Origin: Pantoea dispersa
GTDB lineage: Bacteria; Pseudomonadota; Gammaproteobacteria; Enterobacterales; Enterobacteriaceae
Length of the DNA: 64,000 bases
Assembly (NCBI RefSeq): GCF_014155765.1
Contig: NZ_SCKT01000001.1
Coordinates: 124,001 to 188,000, forward strand
Reading direction: 5' to 3'
Shown: positions 1 through 9,808 of the stretch, one piece after another
How the letters are laid out: every line of letters starts with the position of its first letter
How positions within the stretch are numbered: position 1 is the first letter of the stretch
Notes under the pieces: generated by a model
The model's input: the letters and a program-made list of their open reading frames with translations, nothing else
Databases searched by the model: none
Told to the model about the DNA's origin: nothing
Position numbers and translations under genes: made by a program

Positions 1-1068
1 GGCTCTGCCGACCTGAAATATGTGACTGCGGTTGCGCGTACTATCGCGCAGCACATGAACGATCACAAAGTCGTCATCGACAAATCTACCGTACCGGTAG
101 GCACCGCTGACCGCGTGCGCGCGGTGATGAGCGAAACGCTGAAGCAGCGTGATGCCAATATCGCGTTCGATGTGGTCTCCAACCCGGAGTTCCTGAAAGA
201 GGGCGCCGCAGTTAACGATTGCATGCGTCCGGAACGTATCGTGGTGGGCACCGATAATGATGAAGTGGTCGAACTGCTGCGTGAACTGTACGAGCCGTTT
301 AACCGTAATCACGATCGCATGATTCTGATGGATATCCGCAGTGCAGAGCTGACCAAATATGCAGCTAACTGCATGCTGGCGACCAAAATCAGCTTCATGA
401 ACGAGATTTCCAACCTTGCGGAACGCCTGGGTGCTGACGTGGAAAAAGTACGTCAGGGCATCGGTTCTGATTCACGCATCGGTTATCACTTTATTTATCC
501 GGGCTGTGGTTACGGCGGTTCCTGCTTCCCGAAAGACGTGCAGGCGCTGATTCGCACTGCAGAGTCAATCGGCTACACCCCGCGCCTGTTGCAGGCGGTA
601 GAAGACGTCAATGATTCGCAGAAGAACAAGCTGCCGACGTTTATTAAACGTCACTTTGGCGACGATCTGCGTGGCAAGACGTTTGCGCTGTGGGGTCTGG
701 CGTTCAAACCGAACACCGACGACATGCGTGAAGCCTCAAGCCGCGTGCTGATGGAAGCACTGTGGCAGGCGGGTGCAACGGTGCAGGCGTTTGATCCGGA
801 AGCGATGGAAGAAGCTCAGCGCATCTACGGCCATCGTGACGATCTGAAGCTGTGCGGCACTAAAGAAGCTGCGCTGCAGGGCGCCGATGGTCTGGTGATC
901 TGCACCGAGTGGCAGAACTTCCGTGCTCCGGATTTCGACGTGATTAAATCCTCGTTAAAACAACCCGTGATTTTTGATGGTCGTAACCTGTATGATCCGG
1001 AGCGTATCAGCAAACGCGGTTTCGTTTATTATGCAATCGGCCGCGGAGCGTCTATTCAAATTGTGTAA
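1..1068 (+). CDS. ugd: UDP-glucose 6-dehydrogenase, 5' end outside window
   Basis: Oxidises UDP-glucose to UDP-glucuronate with two NAD+, in the cytoplasm; the product feeds capsule, lipopolysaccharide and amino-arabinose synthesis. The frame is open from base 1, so the gene starts upstream and its N-terminal NAD-binding fold is largely missing here. The visible part has the central and C-terminal UDP-binding domains. The catalytic cysteine lies in a GGSCFPKD motif (Cys codon 523-525), and a conserved [13 protein letters not shown] stretch follows. It is 14 bases ahead of an epimerase that uses its product, which suggests an operon. The GTG at base 22 is an internal Val codon, not a start. 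Confidence 0.95.
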   Translation, partial: GSADLKYVTAVARTIAQHMNDHKVVIDKSTVPVGTADRVRAVMSETLKQRDANIAFDVVSNPEFLKEGAAVNDCMRPERIVVGTDNDEVVELLRELYEPFNRNHDRMILMDIRSAELTKYAANCMLATKISFMNEISNLAERLGADVEKVRQGIGSDSRIGYHFIYPGCGYGGSCFPKDVQALIRTAESIGYTPRLLQAVEDVNDSQKNKLPTFIKRHFGDDLRGKTFALWGLAFKPNTDDMREASSRVLMEALWQAGATVQAFDPEAMEEAQRIYGHRDDLKLCGTKEAALQGADGLVICTEWQNFRAPDFDVIKSSLKQPVIFDGRNLYDPERISKRGFVYYAIGRGASIQIV

Positions 1069-1082
1069 TAAATGAGGGATGT

Positions 1083-2090
1083 ATGAATTTTCTGGTCACC
1101 GGCGCGGCAGGATTTATTGGTTTTCACGTTAGTCAGCGTTTGCTGGCTGCCGGTCACCAGGTTGTTGGTATCGATAACCTGAATGATTACTACGATGTCA
1201 GCCTGAAACAGGCGCGCCTCGACCAGATTACCGCACATCCCGCGTTTACTTTTCTTAAAATGGACCTGGCAGATCGCCAGGCCATTTCTTCCCTGTTTGA
1301 ACAGCATGCGTTTGCGCGTGTGATCCATTTAGGTGCACAGGCGGGTGTTCGCTATTCCATCGAGAATCCGCACGCCTACGCTGATGCCAACCTGATTGGT
1401 CACTTAAATATTCTGGAAGGTTGCCGTCATCATAAGATTGGCCACCTGCTGTATGCTTCATCGAGTTCGGTTTATGGCCTGAACCGTAAAATGCCGTTCT
1501 CCACGGATGATTCCGTTGACCATCCGGTATCACTTTATGCTGCGACGAAAAAAGCCAACGAATTAATGTCGCATACCTATTCACATCTTTACCAATTACC
1601 CACCACCGGATTGCGCTTCTTTACCGTTTATGGTCCGTGGGGCCGCCCGGATATGGCGCTGTTTAAGTTCACCCGCGCGATGCTGGCCGGTGATGCGATT
1701 GATGTGTATAACCGCGGCCAGATGACACGTGACTTTACCTATATTGATGATATTGCCGAAGCGATTGTGCGTTTGCAGGACGTGATTCCGCAGGCAGATG
1801 AAAACTGGACGGTGGAAAACGGCTCGCCTGCCACCAGTTCGGCGCCGTATCGTGTGTACAATATTGGCAATAGTCAGCCTACCAGCCTGATGACTTACAT
1901 TGAGTCGCTGGAAAAAGCGCTGGGGATTGAGGCGAAGAAAAATATGCTGCCGATGCAGCCCGGCGATGTATTAGGCACCAGCGCAGACACGCAGCCGCTG
2001 TATGACGCGATAAATTTCCGCCCGCAGACCAGCGTAGAGCAGGGCGTGCAGCGTTTTGTTGACTGGTACCGCGACTTCTATCAGCAATAA
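1083..2090 (+). CDS. NAD-dependent UDP-glucuronate 4-epimerase (GalE-like SDR)
   Basis: 335 residues. It probably interconverts UDP-glucuronate and UDP-galacturonate, supplying galacturonate for surface polysaccharide. The N-terminus carries the Rossmann motif GAAGFIGFH, and the SDR active-site motif YAATKKA sits near residue 157. The sequence IDNLNDYYDV near residue 36 is typical of the CapI/Uge/LspL group rather than of GalE itself. A Ser-rich SSSSVYGLN stretch supplies the other catalytic residues. The position directly after ugd fits a two-step pathway from UDP-glucose. I am sure of the extended SDR family; the exact substrate is inferred from similarity and context. The usual names vary (uge, capI, wbnF), so I give no symbol. 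Confidence 0.85.
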   Translation: MNFLVTGAAGFIGFHVSQRLLAAGHQVVGIDNLNDYYDVSLKQARLDQITAHPAFTFLKMDLADRQAISSLFEQHAFARVIHLGAQAGVRYSIENPHAYADANLIGHLNILEGCRHHKIGHLLYASSSSVYGLNRKMPFSTDDSVDHPVSLYAATKKANELMSHTYSHLYQLPTTGLRFFTVYGPWGRPDMALFKFTRAMLAGDAIDVYNRGQMTRDFTYIDDIAEAIVRLQDVIPQADENWTVENGSPATSSAPYRVYNIGNSQPTSLMTYIESLEKALGIEAKKNMLPMQPGDVLGTSADTQPLYDAINFRPQTSVEQGVQRFVDWYRDFYQQ

Positions 2091-2100
2091 GTCGCGATAA

Positions 2101-2129
2101 AAAAAAGGAAGCCAGCGGCTTCCTTTTTT
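2101..2129. terminator. Bidirectional intrinsic terminator, epimerase/hns
   Basis: A 9-bp stem (AAGGAAGCC at 2105-2113 with its complement at 2117-2125) and a 3-base loop are flanked by an A run on the left and a T run on the right. It can therefore serve both the upstream epimerase and the convergent hns gene. Confidence 0.85.
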
Positions 2130-2189
2130 CTTACCCGGTGTAAAACAGAGCACAGCGCCAGGGCTGGCATGCTGCGAAGCACTGGTTCC

Positions 2190-2597
2190 TTACAGCAGGA
2201 AATCGTCCAGTTGTTTACCTTGTTCTTCAATCGCTTTTTTAATCACGGCTGGCGTACGTCCCTGGCCGGTCCAGGTACGGTTCTCACCGTTCTCGTCGAC
2301 GTAACCATACTTCGCCGGACGTGCCGCGCGTTTGGCTTTACCTGGCGCTTTGGTTTCCGCTAATGCCTGCAGCAGTTCGTTTGGATCAATACCGTCTGCC
2401 ATCAGCATTTCACGATATTGTTCCAGCTTACGGCTGCGCTCGGCATTTTCCGCCTGGGCAAGAGATTCTTCTTCACGACGTTCATTCACCACAACCTCAA
2501 GCTTTTCCAGCATCTCTTCCAGTGTTTCCAGAGAGCATTCCCGAGCCTGCGCGCGCAATGTACGGATATTATTAAGAATTTTAAGTGCTTCGCTCAT
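2190..2597 (-). CDS. hns: H-NS nucleoid-associated protein
   Basis: 135 residues. H-NS binds curved AT-rich DNA, silences horizontally acquired genes and bridges DNA. The N-terminal half is a coiled-coil oligomerisation region ([17 protein letters not shown] onward). The C-terminal domain has the [15 protein letters not shown] segment with the QGR hook that enters the minor groove. The frame is open further upstream to 2690, but the start at 2597 gives the canonical MSEALK N-terminus and has a weak AGGACA ribosome site just before it. The C-terminus ends at DDFLL, slightly shorter than in E. coli. The position next to tdk and adhE matches E. coli. Confidence 0.97.
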   Translation of the reverse strand: MSEALKILNNIRTLRAQARECSLETLEEMLEKLEVVVNERREEESLAQAENAERSRKLEQYREMLMADGIDPNELLQALAETKAPGKAKRAARPAKYGYVDENGENRTWTGQGRTPAVIKKAIEEQGKQLDDFLL

Positions 2598-3000
2598 TGT
2601 CCTAATCTCAAAATATAATAAATGGAGTTGTTCTGCCGCCTCATAATAGTGGCGGTGAAAAATAACTGCAATAGCCAGATTAAAAAGCAAAACGTAAAGT
2701 TAATGTTGTTAAGCTTTTTAAGGCGCTATTTATTATTCTTTTTATAGATTTGATAGCACAGGTTTTGCAGGGATAAATACCGCTGCGCGCCTTTCGCCCG
2801 GGCATCAGCGCTATTAATGCTGAATAAAATTGCTGCATGATCACGGCTTTGACATAACGTGCGAAATGTTGATAAGGATGCTGCTGATCTATGACGATGG
2901 CGTTAATTTGAGCAGTTGATAAAATAATGCATCGCAACAGTGCAGCAGCTTTATGATAGACTCCCGCGCAACAGTTTCGGGCAGTGACAAGAGACATTTT
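2598..3000. promoter_or_regulatory. Divergent hns/tdk intergenic region
   Basis: About 400 bases with AT-rich runs between divergently transcribed hns and tdk. It must hold both promoters. In E. coli the hns promoter is autorepressed through curved AT-rich DNA and activated by cold-shock protein and FIS; the AT-rich tract at about 2680-2760 is compatible with this, but no individual site can be assigned by eye. I see no convincing additional gene. Confidence 0.5.
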
Positions 3001-3621
3001 ATGGCGCAACTCTATTTTTATTACTCAGCGATGAACGCGGGAAAATCCACCGCACTGCTGCAGTCTTCCTACAATTACCACGAGCGCGGCATGCGTACGC
3101 TGGTGTATACCGCGGAAATTGACGACCGCTTCGGCGCCGGAAAAGTCAGCTCGCGTATTGGTCTTTCGTCTCCGGCTTTTTTATATAACGCGCAGACCAA
3201 CCTGGAAAGTGAAATAGCGGAACAGCACGCGAAGCAGACGGTTCACTGTGTACTGGTGGATGAGAGCCAGTTTCTGACGCGGGAGCAGGTGAAAGCCCTG
3301 TCGGACGTGGTAGATAATCTGGATATTCCGGTGCTGTGTTATGGTCTGCGTACCGACTTTCGCGGTGAGTTATTTACCGGCAGTCAGTATTTACTGGCCT
3401 GGGCCGATAAGCTGGTGGAATTGAAAACCGTGTGTCACTGTGGACGCAAAGCCAGCATGGTGTTACGACTGGATGCTAAGGGTAAACCGTTCAGCGAAGG
3501 GGAGCAGGTGGTGATCGGTGGTAATGAGCGTTATATCTCTGTGTGCCGCAAGCACTATAAACAGGCGATTAATGACGGCTCGCTAAACGCCATTTACGGT
3601 TCACAACTGCCTCACGCCTGA
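3001..3621 (+). CDS. tdk: Thymidine kinase
   Basis: 206 residues. Phosphorylates thymidine (and deoxyuridine) with ATP in the pyrimidine salvage pathway. The P-loop reads AMNAGKST at about residues 10-17. The Walker B region reads LVDESQFL, and a zinc site near the C-terminus is built from the CHCGRKA and VCRKH segments. The frame extends upstream to 2953, but the ATG at 3001 gives the expected [18 protein letters not shown]-terminus. Length and neighbours (hns, adhE) match E. coli. Confidence 0.97.
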   Translation: MAQLYFYYSAMNAGKSTALLQSSYNYHERGMRTLVYTAEIDDRFGAGKVSSRIGLSSPAFLYNAQTNLESEIAEQHAKQTVHCVLVDESQFLTREQVKALSDVVDNLDIPVLCYGLRTDFRGELFTGSQYLLAWADKLVELKTVCHCGRKASMVLRLDAKGKPFSEGEQVVIGGNERYISVCRKHYKQAINDGSLNAIYGSQLPHA

Positions 3622-3633
3622 ATAGCCGCAGCA

Positions 3634-3662
3634 TAAAAAAACCCGCCGCAGCGGGTTTTTTT
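3634..3662. terminator. Bidirectional terminator tdk/adhE
   Basis: The sequence AAAACCCGC-CGCA-GCGGGTTTT sits between an A run and a T run in the 53-base gap between the convergent tdk and adhE stop codons. Confidence 0.88.
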
Positions 3663-3674
3663 GTATCAGGCCAG

Positions 3675-6353
3675 TCAGGCCTTCTTGGTTTTCTTCTCAC
3701 TCTTTACGGCTTTAGCTTCACCCTCAGCAGCAACACTGTTATCTGCTTCTGAGAACTCACGTCCATAGAAGGTATCCAGCATGATTTGTTTCAGTTCGGC
3801 AATCAGCGGATAGCGTGGGTTAGCACCGGTACACTGGTCATCGAACGCATCATCCGCTAGCTTGTCGACTTTCGCCAGGAAGTCAGCTTCCTGCACGCCC
3901 GCTTCGCGGATAGAAGTTGGGATGCCCAGCTGAGTTTTCATCTCTTCCAGCCATGCCAGCAGTTTTTCAATTTTCTGCGCGGTACGGTCACCGGCTGCGC
4001 TCAGACCGAGATGGTCAGCAATCTCAGCATAGCGGCGGCGTGCCTGCGGACGGTCGTACTGGCTGAAGGCAGTCTGCTTGGTTGGATTGTCATTCGCGTT
4101 GTAGCGAATCACGTTACAAATCAGCAGGGCGTTGGCCAGACCGTGTGGAATGTGGAACTCAGAGCCCAGTTTATGCGCCATGGAGTGACACACGCCGAGG
4201 AAGGCGTTGGCGAAAGCGATACCGGCAATGGTCGCCGCATTGTGAACACGCTCACGCGCCACAGGATTTTTCGCGCCGTCGCGGTAGCTGGCAGGCAGAT
4301 TCTCTTTCAACAGCTTCAGTGCCTGCAGCGCCTGACCATCGGAGTATTCGTTGGCCAGTACCGATACGTAGGCTTCCAGCGCATGGGTGACGGCATCCAG
4401 ACCCCCAAAGGCGCACAGCGAACGCGGCATCTCCATTACCAGGTTGGCATCGACAATCGCCATATCCGGCGTCAGGGCATAGTCTGCCAGCGGATATTTC
4501 TGGCCGGTGGCATCGTCGGTTACTACCGCAAACGGCGTAACTTCTGAACCGGTACCGGAAGTGGTGGTAATGGCCACCATGCGCGCTTTGACACCCATTT
4601 TCGGGAACTTGTAGATACGTTTACGGATGTCCATAAAGCGCAGCGCCAGTTCTTCAAAATGGGTTTCCGGATGCTCGTACATCACCCACATAATCTTAGC
4701 CGCATCCATCGGTGAACCCCCGCCCAGGGCAATGATCACGTCAGGTTTGAAGCTGTTCATCTGCTCGGCACCTTTACGTACGATGCTCAGCGTTGGGTCT
4801 GCTTCTACTTCAAAGAACACTTCGGTTTCAATCCCGTGTGATTTGAGCACGCGGGTGACCTGGTCAGCATAACCGTTGTTGAACAGGAAGCGGTCGGTGA
4901 CGATAAAGGCGCGTTTTGCACCGTCAGTCGCCACTTCTTCCAGCGCAATTGGCAGAGAACCGCGGCGGAAGTAGATAGACTTCGGAAGTTTATGCCACAA
5001 CATATTTTCAGCTCGCTTGGCCACGGTTTTCTTGTTGATCAGGTGTTTTGGACCCACGTTTTCAGAGATAGAGTTACCACCCCATGAACCGCAGCCCAGC
5101 GTGAGTGAAGGGGCCAGCTTGAAGTTATACAGGTCACCGATCCCGCCCTGTGAAGCCGGGGTGTTGATCAGGATGCGCGCGGTTTTCATTTTGTCGCCGA
5201 AGAAGTTAACGCGCTCGCGCTGGTTATCCTGGTCGGTATAAAGACAGGAGGTGTGGCCGATACCGCCCATTGCCACCAGTTTTTCTGCTTTATCCACCGC
5301 ATCGTAATAGTCTTTCGCGCGGTACATGGCCAGCGTTGGCGAGAGCTTCTCATGGGCGAACGGCTCAGACTCATCCACCAGTTTCACTTCACCAATCAGA
5401 ATCTTGGTGCTCACCGGCACGCTAATCCCTGCCAGTTCAGCAATTTTGTAAGCCGGCTGACCGACAATCGCCGCGTTCAGCGCGCCATTTTTCAGGATGA
5501 TATCCTGCACCGCTTTCAGCTCTTTGCCCTGCAGCAGGTAGCCACCGTGGCTGGCGAAGCGCTCACGCACGGCATCATAGACAGAATCCACGACAATCAC
5601 TGACTGTTCAGACGCACAAATCACGCCGTTGTCGAAGGTTTTTGACATCAGGATTGAAGCAACCGCGCGTTTGATATCGGCCGTTTCGTCAATCACCACC
5701 GGGGTGTTACCCGCGCCCACACCAATCGCTGGTTTGCCGGAGCTGTAAGCCGCTTTCACCATGCCCGGACCACCGGTGGCGAGAATCAGGTTGATATCCG
5801 GGTGATGCATCAGCTGGTTAGAGAGCTCAACCGATGGCGCATCAATCCAGCCAATAATGTCTTTTGGCGCGCCGGCCGCGATAGCAGCCTGCAGTACGAT
5901 ATCTGCCGCTTTGTTGGTGGCATCTTTGGCACGTGGATGAGGAGAGAAGATAATACCGTTACGGGTTTTCAGGCTAATCAGGGCCTTGAAGATGGCGGTA
6001 GAGGTCGGGTTGGTGGTGGGCACGATGCCACAAATCAGGCCAATCGGCTCAGCGATGGTGATGGTGCCAAAGGTATCATCGGTGTCCAGCACGCCACAGG
6101 TTTTTTCGTCTTTGTAAGCGTTATAAATATATTCGGAAGCGAAGTGGTTTTTGATGACTTTATCTTCAACGATACCCATGCCGGATTCGGCAACGGCCAT
6201 TTTGGCGAGAGGGATACGGGCATCGGCAGCGGCGAGGGCGGCTGCACGGAAAATGGTATCAACTTGTTCCTGACTAAAATTGGCGTATTCGCGCTGTGCC
6301 TTTTTAACACGTTCTACCAGTGCGTTAAGCTCGGCAACATTAGTAACGGCCAT
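3675..6353 (-). CDS. adhE: Bifunctional acetaldehyde-CoA/alcohol dehydrogenase
   Basis: 892 residues. Reduces acetyl-CoA to acetaldehyde and then ethanol, reoxidising NADH during fermentation; the family forms helical filaments (spirosomes). The N-terminal half is the CoA-acylating aldehyde dehydrogenase, with the catalytic cysteine in GVICASEQ. The C-terminal half is an iron-dependent alcohol dehydrogenase with the GGGSPMDAAKIMW nucleotide motif and metal-binding histidines in the HALEAY, CHSMAHKLG and HIPHG segments. Both halves are complete. The C-terminus ends in a Lys-rich tail (VKSEKKTKKA). An AGGAG ribosome site precedes the start. The usual neighbour ychE lies upstream, divergent. Confidence 0.98.
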   Translation of the reverse strand: MAVTNVAELNALVERVKKAQREYANFSQEQVDTIFRAAALAAADARIPLAKMAVAESGMGIVEDKVIKNHFASEYIYNAYKDEKTCGVLDTDDTFGTITIAEPIGLICGIVPTTNPTSTAIFKALISLKTRNGIIFSPHPRAKDATNKAADIVLQAAIAAGAPKDIIGWIDAPSVELSNQLMHHPDINLILATGGPGMVKAAYSSGKPAIGVGAGNTPVVIDETADIKRAVASILMSKTFDNGVICASEQSVIVVDSVYDAVRERFASHGGYLLQGKELKAVQDIILKNGALNAAIVGQPAYKIAELAGISVPVSTKILIGEVKLVDESEPFAHEKLSPTLAMYRAKDYYDAVDKAEKLVAMGGIGHTSCLYTDQDNQRERVNFFGDKMKTARILINTPASQGGIGDLYNFKLAPSLTLGCGSWGGNSISENVGPKHLINKKTVAKRAENMLWHKLPKSIYFRRGSLPIALEEVATDGAKRAFIVTDRFLFNNGYADQVTRVLKSHGIETEVFFEVEADPTLSIVRKGAEQMNSFKPDVIIALGGGSPMDAAKIMWVMYEHPETHFEELALRFMDIRKRIYKFPKMGVKARMVAITTTSGTGSEVTPFAVVTDDATGQKYPLADYALTPDMAIVDANLVMEMPRSLCAFGGLDAVTHALEAYVSVLANEYSDGQALQALKLLKENLPASYRDGAKNPVARERVHNAATIAGIAFANAFLGVCHSMAHKLGSEFHIPHGLANALLICNVIRYNANDNPTKQTAFSQYDRPQARRRYAEIADHLGLSAAGDRTAQKIEKLLAWLEEMKTQLGIPTSIREAGVQEADFLAKVDKLADDAFDDQCTGANPRYPLIAELKQIMLDTFYGREFSEADNSVAAEGEAKAVKSEKKTKKA

Positions 6354-6796
6354 AATACTCTCCTAAGGAAGTTAAACTTTTTTAGTAAACAAGCCTGAAT
6401 CCAGAAGTATAGTCTCGTTACGCTTATGGATGGGTTAGGATGGCGATGTCTGTGCCGTTGCTTACTAAAAAGGTTTTTCCGCCAGGATGACCTGTGTCAC
6501 AGGGTTGAGTTCCGATGGGCTAAGATTACCCCTGATGGGGTAGGCGATTTATGATGCAGATCAATTTAACTATCAGCTGACACCTTTCAGCGCTCACTTT
6601 TGCAAGTAAAGTTAGCGTCGACGGCTACAGAAGCCGATCTGACCGGCTGCAGGCCGATAACATCGCGCTAACAGTAGCGGAATAAACTGGGATAGTGCTT
6701 TAAGTGCAGCATTTATTTCTGCGTTAGCCTCTGGTGTTTCGCCAGGCTTTTGCACTACATTAAGCGCGATTTTTTCGCCATCACCTGGAGCCCACC
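6354..6796. promoter_or_regulatory. adhE leader/promoter region and ychE upstream region
   Basis: 443 bases between divergent adhE and ychE. The adhE mRNA leader is long and structured in E. coli and is under FNR, Cra and Fis control; this region is the equivalent. It contains a perfect small hairpin (TACCCC-TGAT-GGGGTA, 6527-6542) that would lie in the upstream adhE region. No second gene is evident. Specific binding sites cannot be assigned by eye. Confidence 0.5.
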
Positions 6797-7444
6797 GTGA
6801 CCCCTGCGCTACTCGATCTTTCTGGCTACATTAAATTTTTTGTGGGTTTGTTCGCGCTGGTTAACCCGGTCGGCATTATTCCGGTATTTATCAGCATGAC
6901 CAGCTACCAGGCGGTGGCGGAGCGCAATAAAACCAACCTGACCGCGAACCTGGCGGTGGCGATTATCCTCTGGACCTCGCTGTTCCTTGGCGACGGTATC
7001 CTGCATCTGTTTGGTATCTCGATTGACTCTTTCCGCATCGCCGGCGGCATTCTGGTGGTCACCATCGCCATGTCGATGATCAGCGGCAAGCTGGGTGAAG
7101 ACAAACAGAACAAGCAGGAGAAGTCAGAAACGGCGATTCGTGAAAGCATCGGCGTGGTGCCGCTGGCGCTGCCGCTGATGGCAGGGCCGGGCGCGATCAG
7201 TTCGACCATTGTCTGGAGCTCGCGTTATCACAGCTGGCCAAATCTGCTGGGCTTTACCCTGGCGATTGCGATATTTGCCTTCTGCTGCTGGTTATTGTTC
7301 CGGGCCGCACCGCTGATGGTGCGCGTATTGGGACAAACCGGTATCAACGTCATTACGCGTATCATGGGGCTGCTGCTCATGGCGCTGGGCATTGAATTTG
7401 TCGTGACCGGAATGAAAGCCCTGTTTCCAGGATTACTGAATTAA
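6797..7444 (+). CDS. ychE: MarC-family inner membrane protein YchE
   Basis: 215 residues. A polytopic membrane protein of the UPF0056/MarC family whose transport function is unknown. About six hydrophobic segments are visible, including FFVGLFALVNPVGIIPVF at the N-terminus, which is the family signature, and the conserved GIDSFRIAGG-like and PLALPLMAGPGAIS motifs. The start is GTG at 6797 with CTGGAG upstream; no ATG gives a better N-terminus. Its position between adhE and the opp genes is conserved in enterobacteria. Confidence 0.9.
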   Translation: MTPALLDLSGYIKFFVGLFALVNPVGIIPVFISMTSYQAVAERNKTNLTANLAVAIILWTSLFLGDGILHLFGISIDSFRIAGGILVVTIAMSMISGKLGEDKQNKQEKSETAIRESIGVVPLALPLMAGPGAISSTIVWSSRYHSWPNLLGFTLAIAIFAFCCWLLFRAAPLMVRVLGQTGINVITRIMGLLLMALGIEFVVTGMKALFPGLLN

Positions 7445-8015
7445 CGGCGGTTATTTTTTATCGCTAAGCGCTTTATGAACCAGAATGGTGCAATTAAACG
7501 GAATATTGCACCATTATAGTGATTTTATTTGTCGCGCTTAATATCGGCTTAACCTCATCAGTTTTACTACTTATGCCATCCTGCACATAGCCTGAGCCGC
7601 AAAATACTGTGATAATTGTCACAGTACATCCCTCTGCTCTGCAAATAATCCGCAGTATCATTCTATAGCTTGCGCTATAAATCCGAATAAATATCCGGGC
7701 TTCAGCATTAAAAGCAGCAATATTCGTAAATATTATAAAGTTAGTTGATTAACGAATAATTAACGTGCAAATCAGGCTGTAAAATATTATTTATCAGTGG
7801 CTTAATCGATAATTCTGCTCAAGAATTAACACTTTTCCTGTGCGCGGCAACGTGATAAAAGAGAATCAGCTAACATTTTTGTGGTTTAGCTTTGGCGTGC
7901 GGGCAACGCTTCTGATAATTTTCGGCTCACCGCAAAATTTTTTATCTGCTAGCAACAAATGTGTACGCTTCTTGCTTACTGCTATCAGGTTTATGTTGAA
8001 GGTTGATATTGGTTG
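7445..8015. promoter_or_regulatory. AT-rich upstream region of the oppA paralogue
   Basis: About 570 bases, clearly more AT-rich than the flanking genes, with no convincing gene. A perfect 11-bp inverted repeat at 7484-7515 follows ychE. The rest presumably carries the promoter for the first OppA-like gene. In E. coli this interval carries the oppA promoter and leader, regulated by Lrp and GcvB. Confidence 0.5.
7484..7515 (+). terminator. Stem-loop after ychE, possible terminator
   Basis: AATGGTGCAAT (7484-7494) and its exact complement ATTGCACCATT (7505-7515) enclose a 10-base loop. A T-rich but interrupted tract follows (ATAGTGATTTTATTT). It could end ychE transcription; the tract is weaker than in the other terminators of this window, so an operator or an mRNA-stabilising hairpin is also possible. 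Confidence 0.5.
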
Positions 8016-9650
8016 ATGAAAAGCTTGGTAGCGAAAACGGCAGCGCGCACGTTTCTGGCGCTTTGCCTCTCCAGTGCGCTGGCGCAAAGTCAGGCCGCTG
8101 AGATCCCAGCCGGGACGTCATTAGCGGATACGCAACGCATCGTTATTAACAACGGCAGCGAAGTGTCCTCGCTTGATCCACAAAAAGTCGAGGGTGTGCC
8201 GGAATCCAATGTGATTCGCAATCTGCTGGAAGGACTGGTTGAGACCGACAACAACGGTCAACTGGTGCCCGGCGTGGCGCAGCAGTGGCAAAATCAGCAG
8301 GGCCGCATCTGGACGTTCACGCTGCGTAAAGACGCCCGCTGGAGCAATGGTGAGCCGGTCACCGCGCAGGATTTTGTCTACAGCTGGCAGCGTCTGGCCG
8401 ATCCCTGCACCGCCTCGCCGTACGCCAGCTATTTGCAGGCTGCGCACATCAGCAACATTGATGCCATCCTCGCCGGTAAAGCTGCGCCTTCCCAGCTCGG
8501 CGTGAAAGCGCTGGACGATCATCATTTGCAGGTTACGCTCTCTGAACCGGTCCCGTATTTTGTTGATATGCTGGCTCATACTTCGATGAAACCGGTGTAT
8601 CGTCCGGCGGTAGAGCAGTGGGGCGATGCCTGGACACAGCCGCAGCACTACGTGGGTAATGGTGCTTACACGCTGGCAGATTGGGTGGTGAACGAGCAGA
8701 TCGTGGTGAAGCGTAATCCGCACTACTGGGACAATGCCCATACCACGCTGGACGAAGGCGTGTTTCTGGCGCTCACCTCTGAGAATAGCGATATAAACCG
8801 CTATCGCAGTGGCGGCACCGACATGACCAACAGCGTGGTGCCGCCCGATATGTTCAAAAAACTGCAGCAGGCGCTGGGAGATGAAGTAAAAGTCAGCCCG
8901 CTACTGTGCACCTTCTATTACGAAATCAATAACAAGAAAGCGCCGTTTGACGACGTCCGCGTACGCAGCGCGCTGAAGTTAACGCTCGACCGCGACATCA
9001 TCGCGCAGAAAATTATGGGGCAGGGACAGATCCCGGCCTACGGCCTGACGCCGCCCTTTATTCACGGTATTTCCCTCAATACGCCAGCGTGGGCGCAGCA
9101 GACGCAGGCGCAACGTAACGCGGCAGCGAAGCAGCTGCTGGCGGAAGCTGGCTTCAATGCCCGGCATCCGCTGCGTTTTACTCTGCTGTATAACACCTCA
9201 GAACAGAACAAGCGTCAGGCGATTGCGGCTGCCTCAATGTGGCAAAAGAATCTCGGTGCGCAGGTGACGCTGCAAAATCAGGAGTGGAAAACGCTACTGG
9301 AGACCCGTCATCAGGCACAGTTTGACGTGGTGCGCGCCACCTGGTGTGCGGATTACAACGAGCCATCCAGCTTCCTCAATCTGCTGCTGAGTGGCTCCTC
9401 CATCAACACCGCGTTTTATCACAGCGCCGCATTTGATGCGCTGATGGCGCAAACGCTCAACACCGCTGATGACGCGCAGCGCGCGCAGCTCTATCAGCAG
9501 GCGGAACAACAGCTGGATCAGGATTCACCGATCATCCCGGTTTACTACCGCGTTAGCGTGCGGCTGGTGAAGCCGTGGGTGGGCGGTTTCAGCGGCAAAG
9601 ATCCGCAGGATATGCTGGCGCTGAAATACTATTACATAAAGAAACATTGA
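8016..9650 (+). CDS. Periplasmic oligopeptide-binding protein, OppA paralogue
   Basis: 544 residues. An extracytoplasmic solute-binding protein for oligopeptides that would pass substrate to the OppBCDF permease. A signal peptide is visible with cleavage after SQAAE-like residues near position 27. The motifs WTFTLRKDARWSNGEPVTAQDFVYSWQR, LCTFYYEIN and WCADYNEPSSFLN are those of OppA, including the two cysteines that form the OppA disulfide. It is clearly closer to OppA than to MppA. A TTG three bases earlier (8013) is in frame; ATG 8016 is preferred although the GAAGG ribosome site is 13 bases away. It lies 158 bases before the main oppA. Confidence 0.9.
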   Translation: MKSLVAKTAARTFLALCLSSALAQSQAAEIPAGTSLADTQRIVINNGSEVSSLDPQKVEGVPESNVIRNLLEGLVETDNNGQLVPGVAQQWQNQQGRIWTFTLRKDARWSNGEPVTAQDFVYSWQRLADPCTASPYASYLQAAHISNIDAILAGKAAPSQLGVKALDDHHLQVTLSEPVPYFVDMLAHTSMKPVYRPAVEQWGDAWTQPQHYVGNGAYTLADWVVNEQIVVKRNPHYWDNAHTTLDEGVFLALTSENSDINRYRSGGTDMTNSVVPPDMFKKLQQALGDEVKVSPLLCTFYYEINNKKAPFDDVRVRSALKLTLDRDIIAQKIMGQGQIPAYGLTPPFIHGISLNTPAWAQQTQAQRNAAAKQLLAEAGFNARHPLRFTLLYNTSEQNKRQAIAAASMWQKNLGAQVTLQNQEWKTLLETRHQAQFDVVRATWCADYNEPSSFLNLLLSGSSINTAFYHSAAFDALMAQTLNTADDAQRAQLYQQAEQQLDQDSPIIPVYYRVSVRLVKPWVGGFSGKDPQDMLALKYYYIKKH

Positions 9651-9808
9651 GTAATGTGACGATCCGGCGCTACAGTCGGGCGTCACGTTGCCGTGGTAAC
9701 CCTGCAGGGTGGTAGTGATCTTCGCGCAGACAGGCGGAGATCTCCCGGAAACGGGGTACGCCGGGCGGTCAGCCGACCCGGTGACGATAATAAAACTGGA
9801 GCGTAATA

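Noticed and set aside
7484-7515. NtrC-like operator in the inverted repeat after ychE
   Set aside because: The half sites are in the opposite order (GGTGCA then TGCACC) to the NtrC consensus; a hairpin is a simpler reading.
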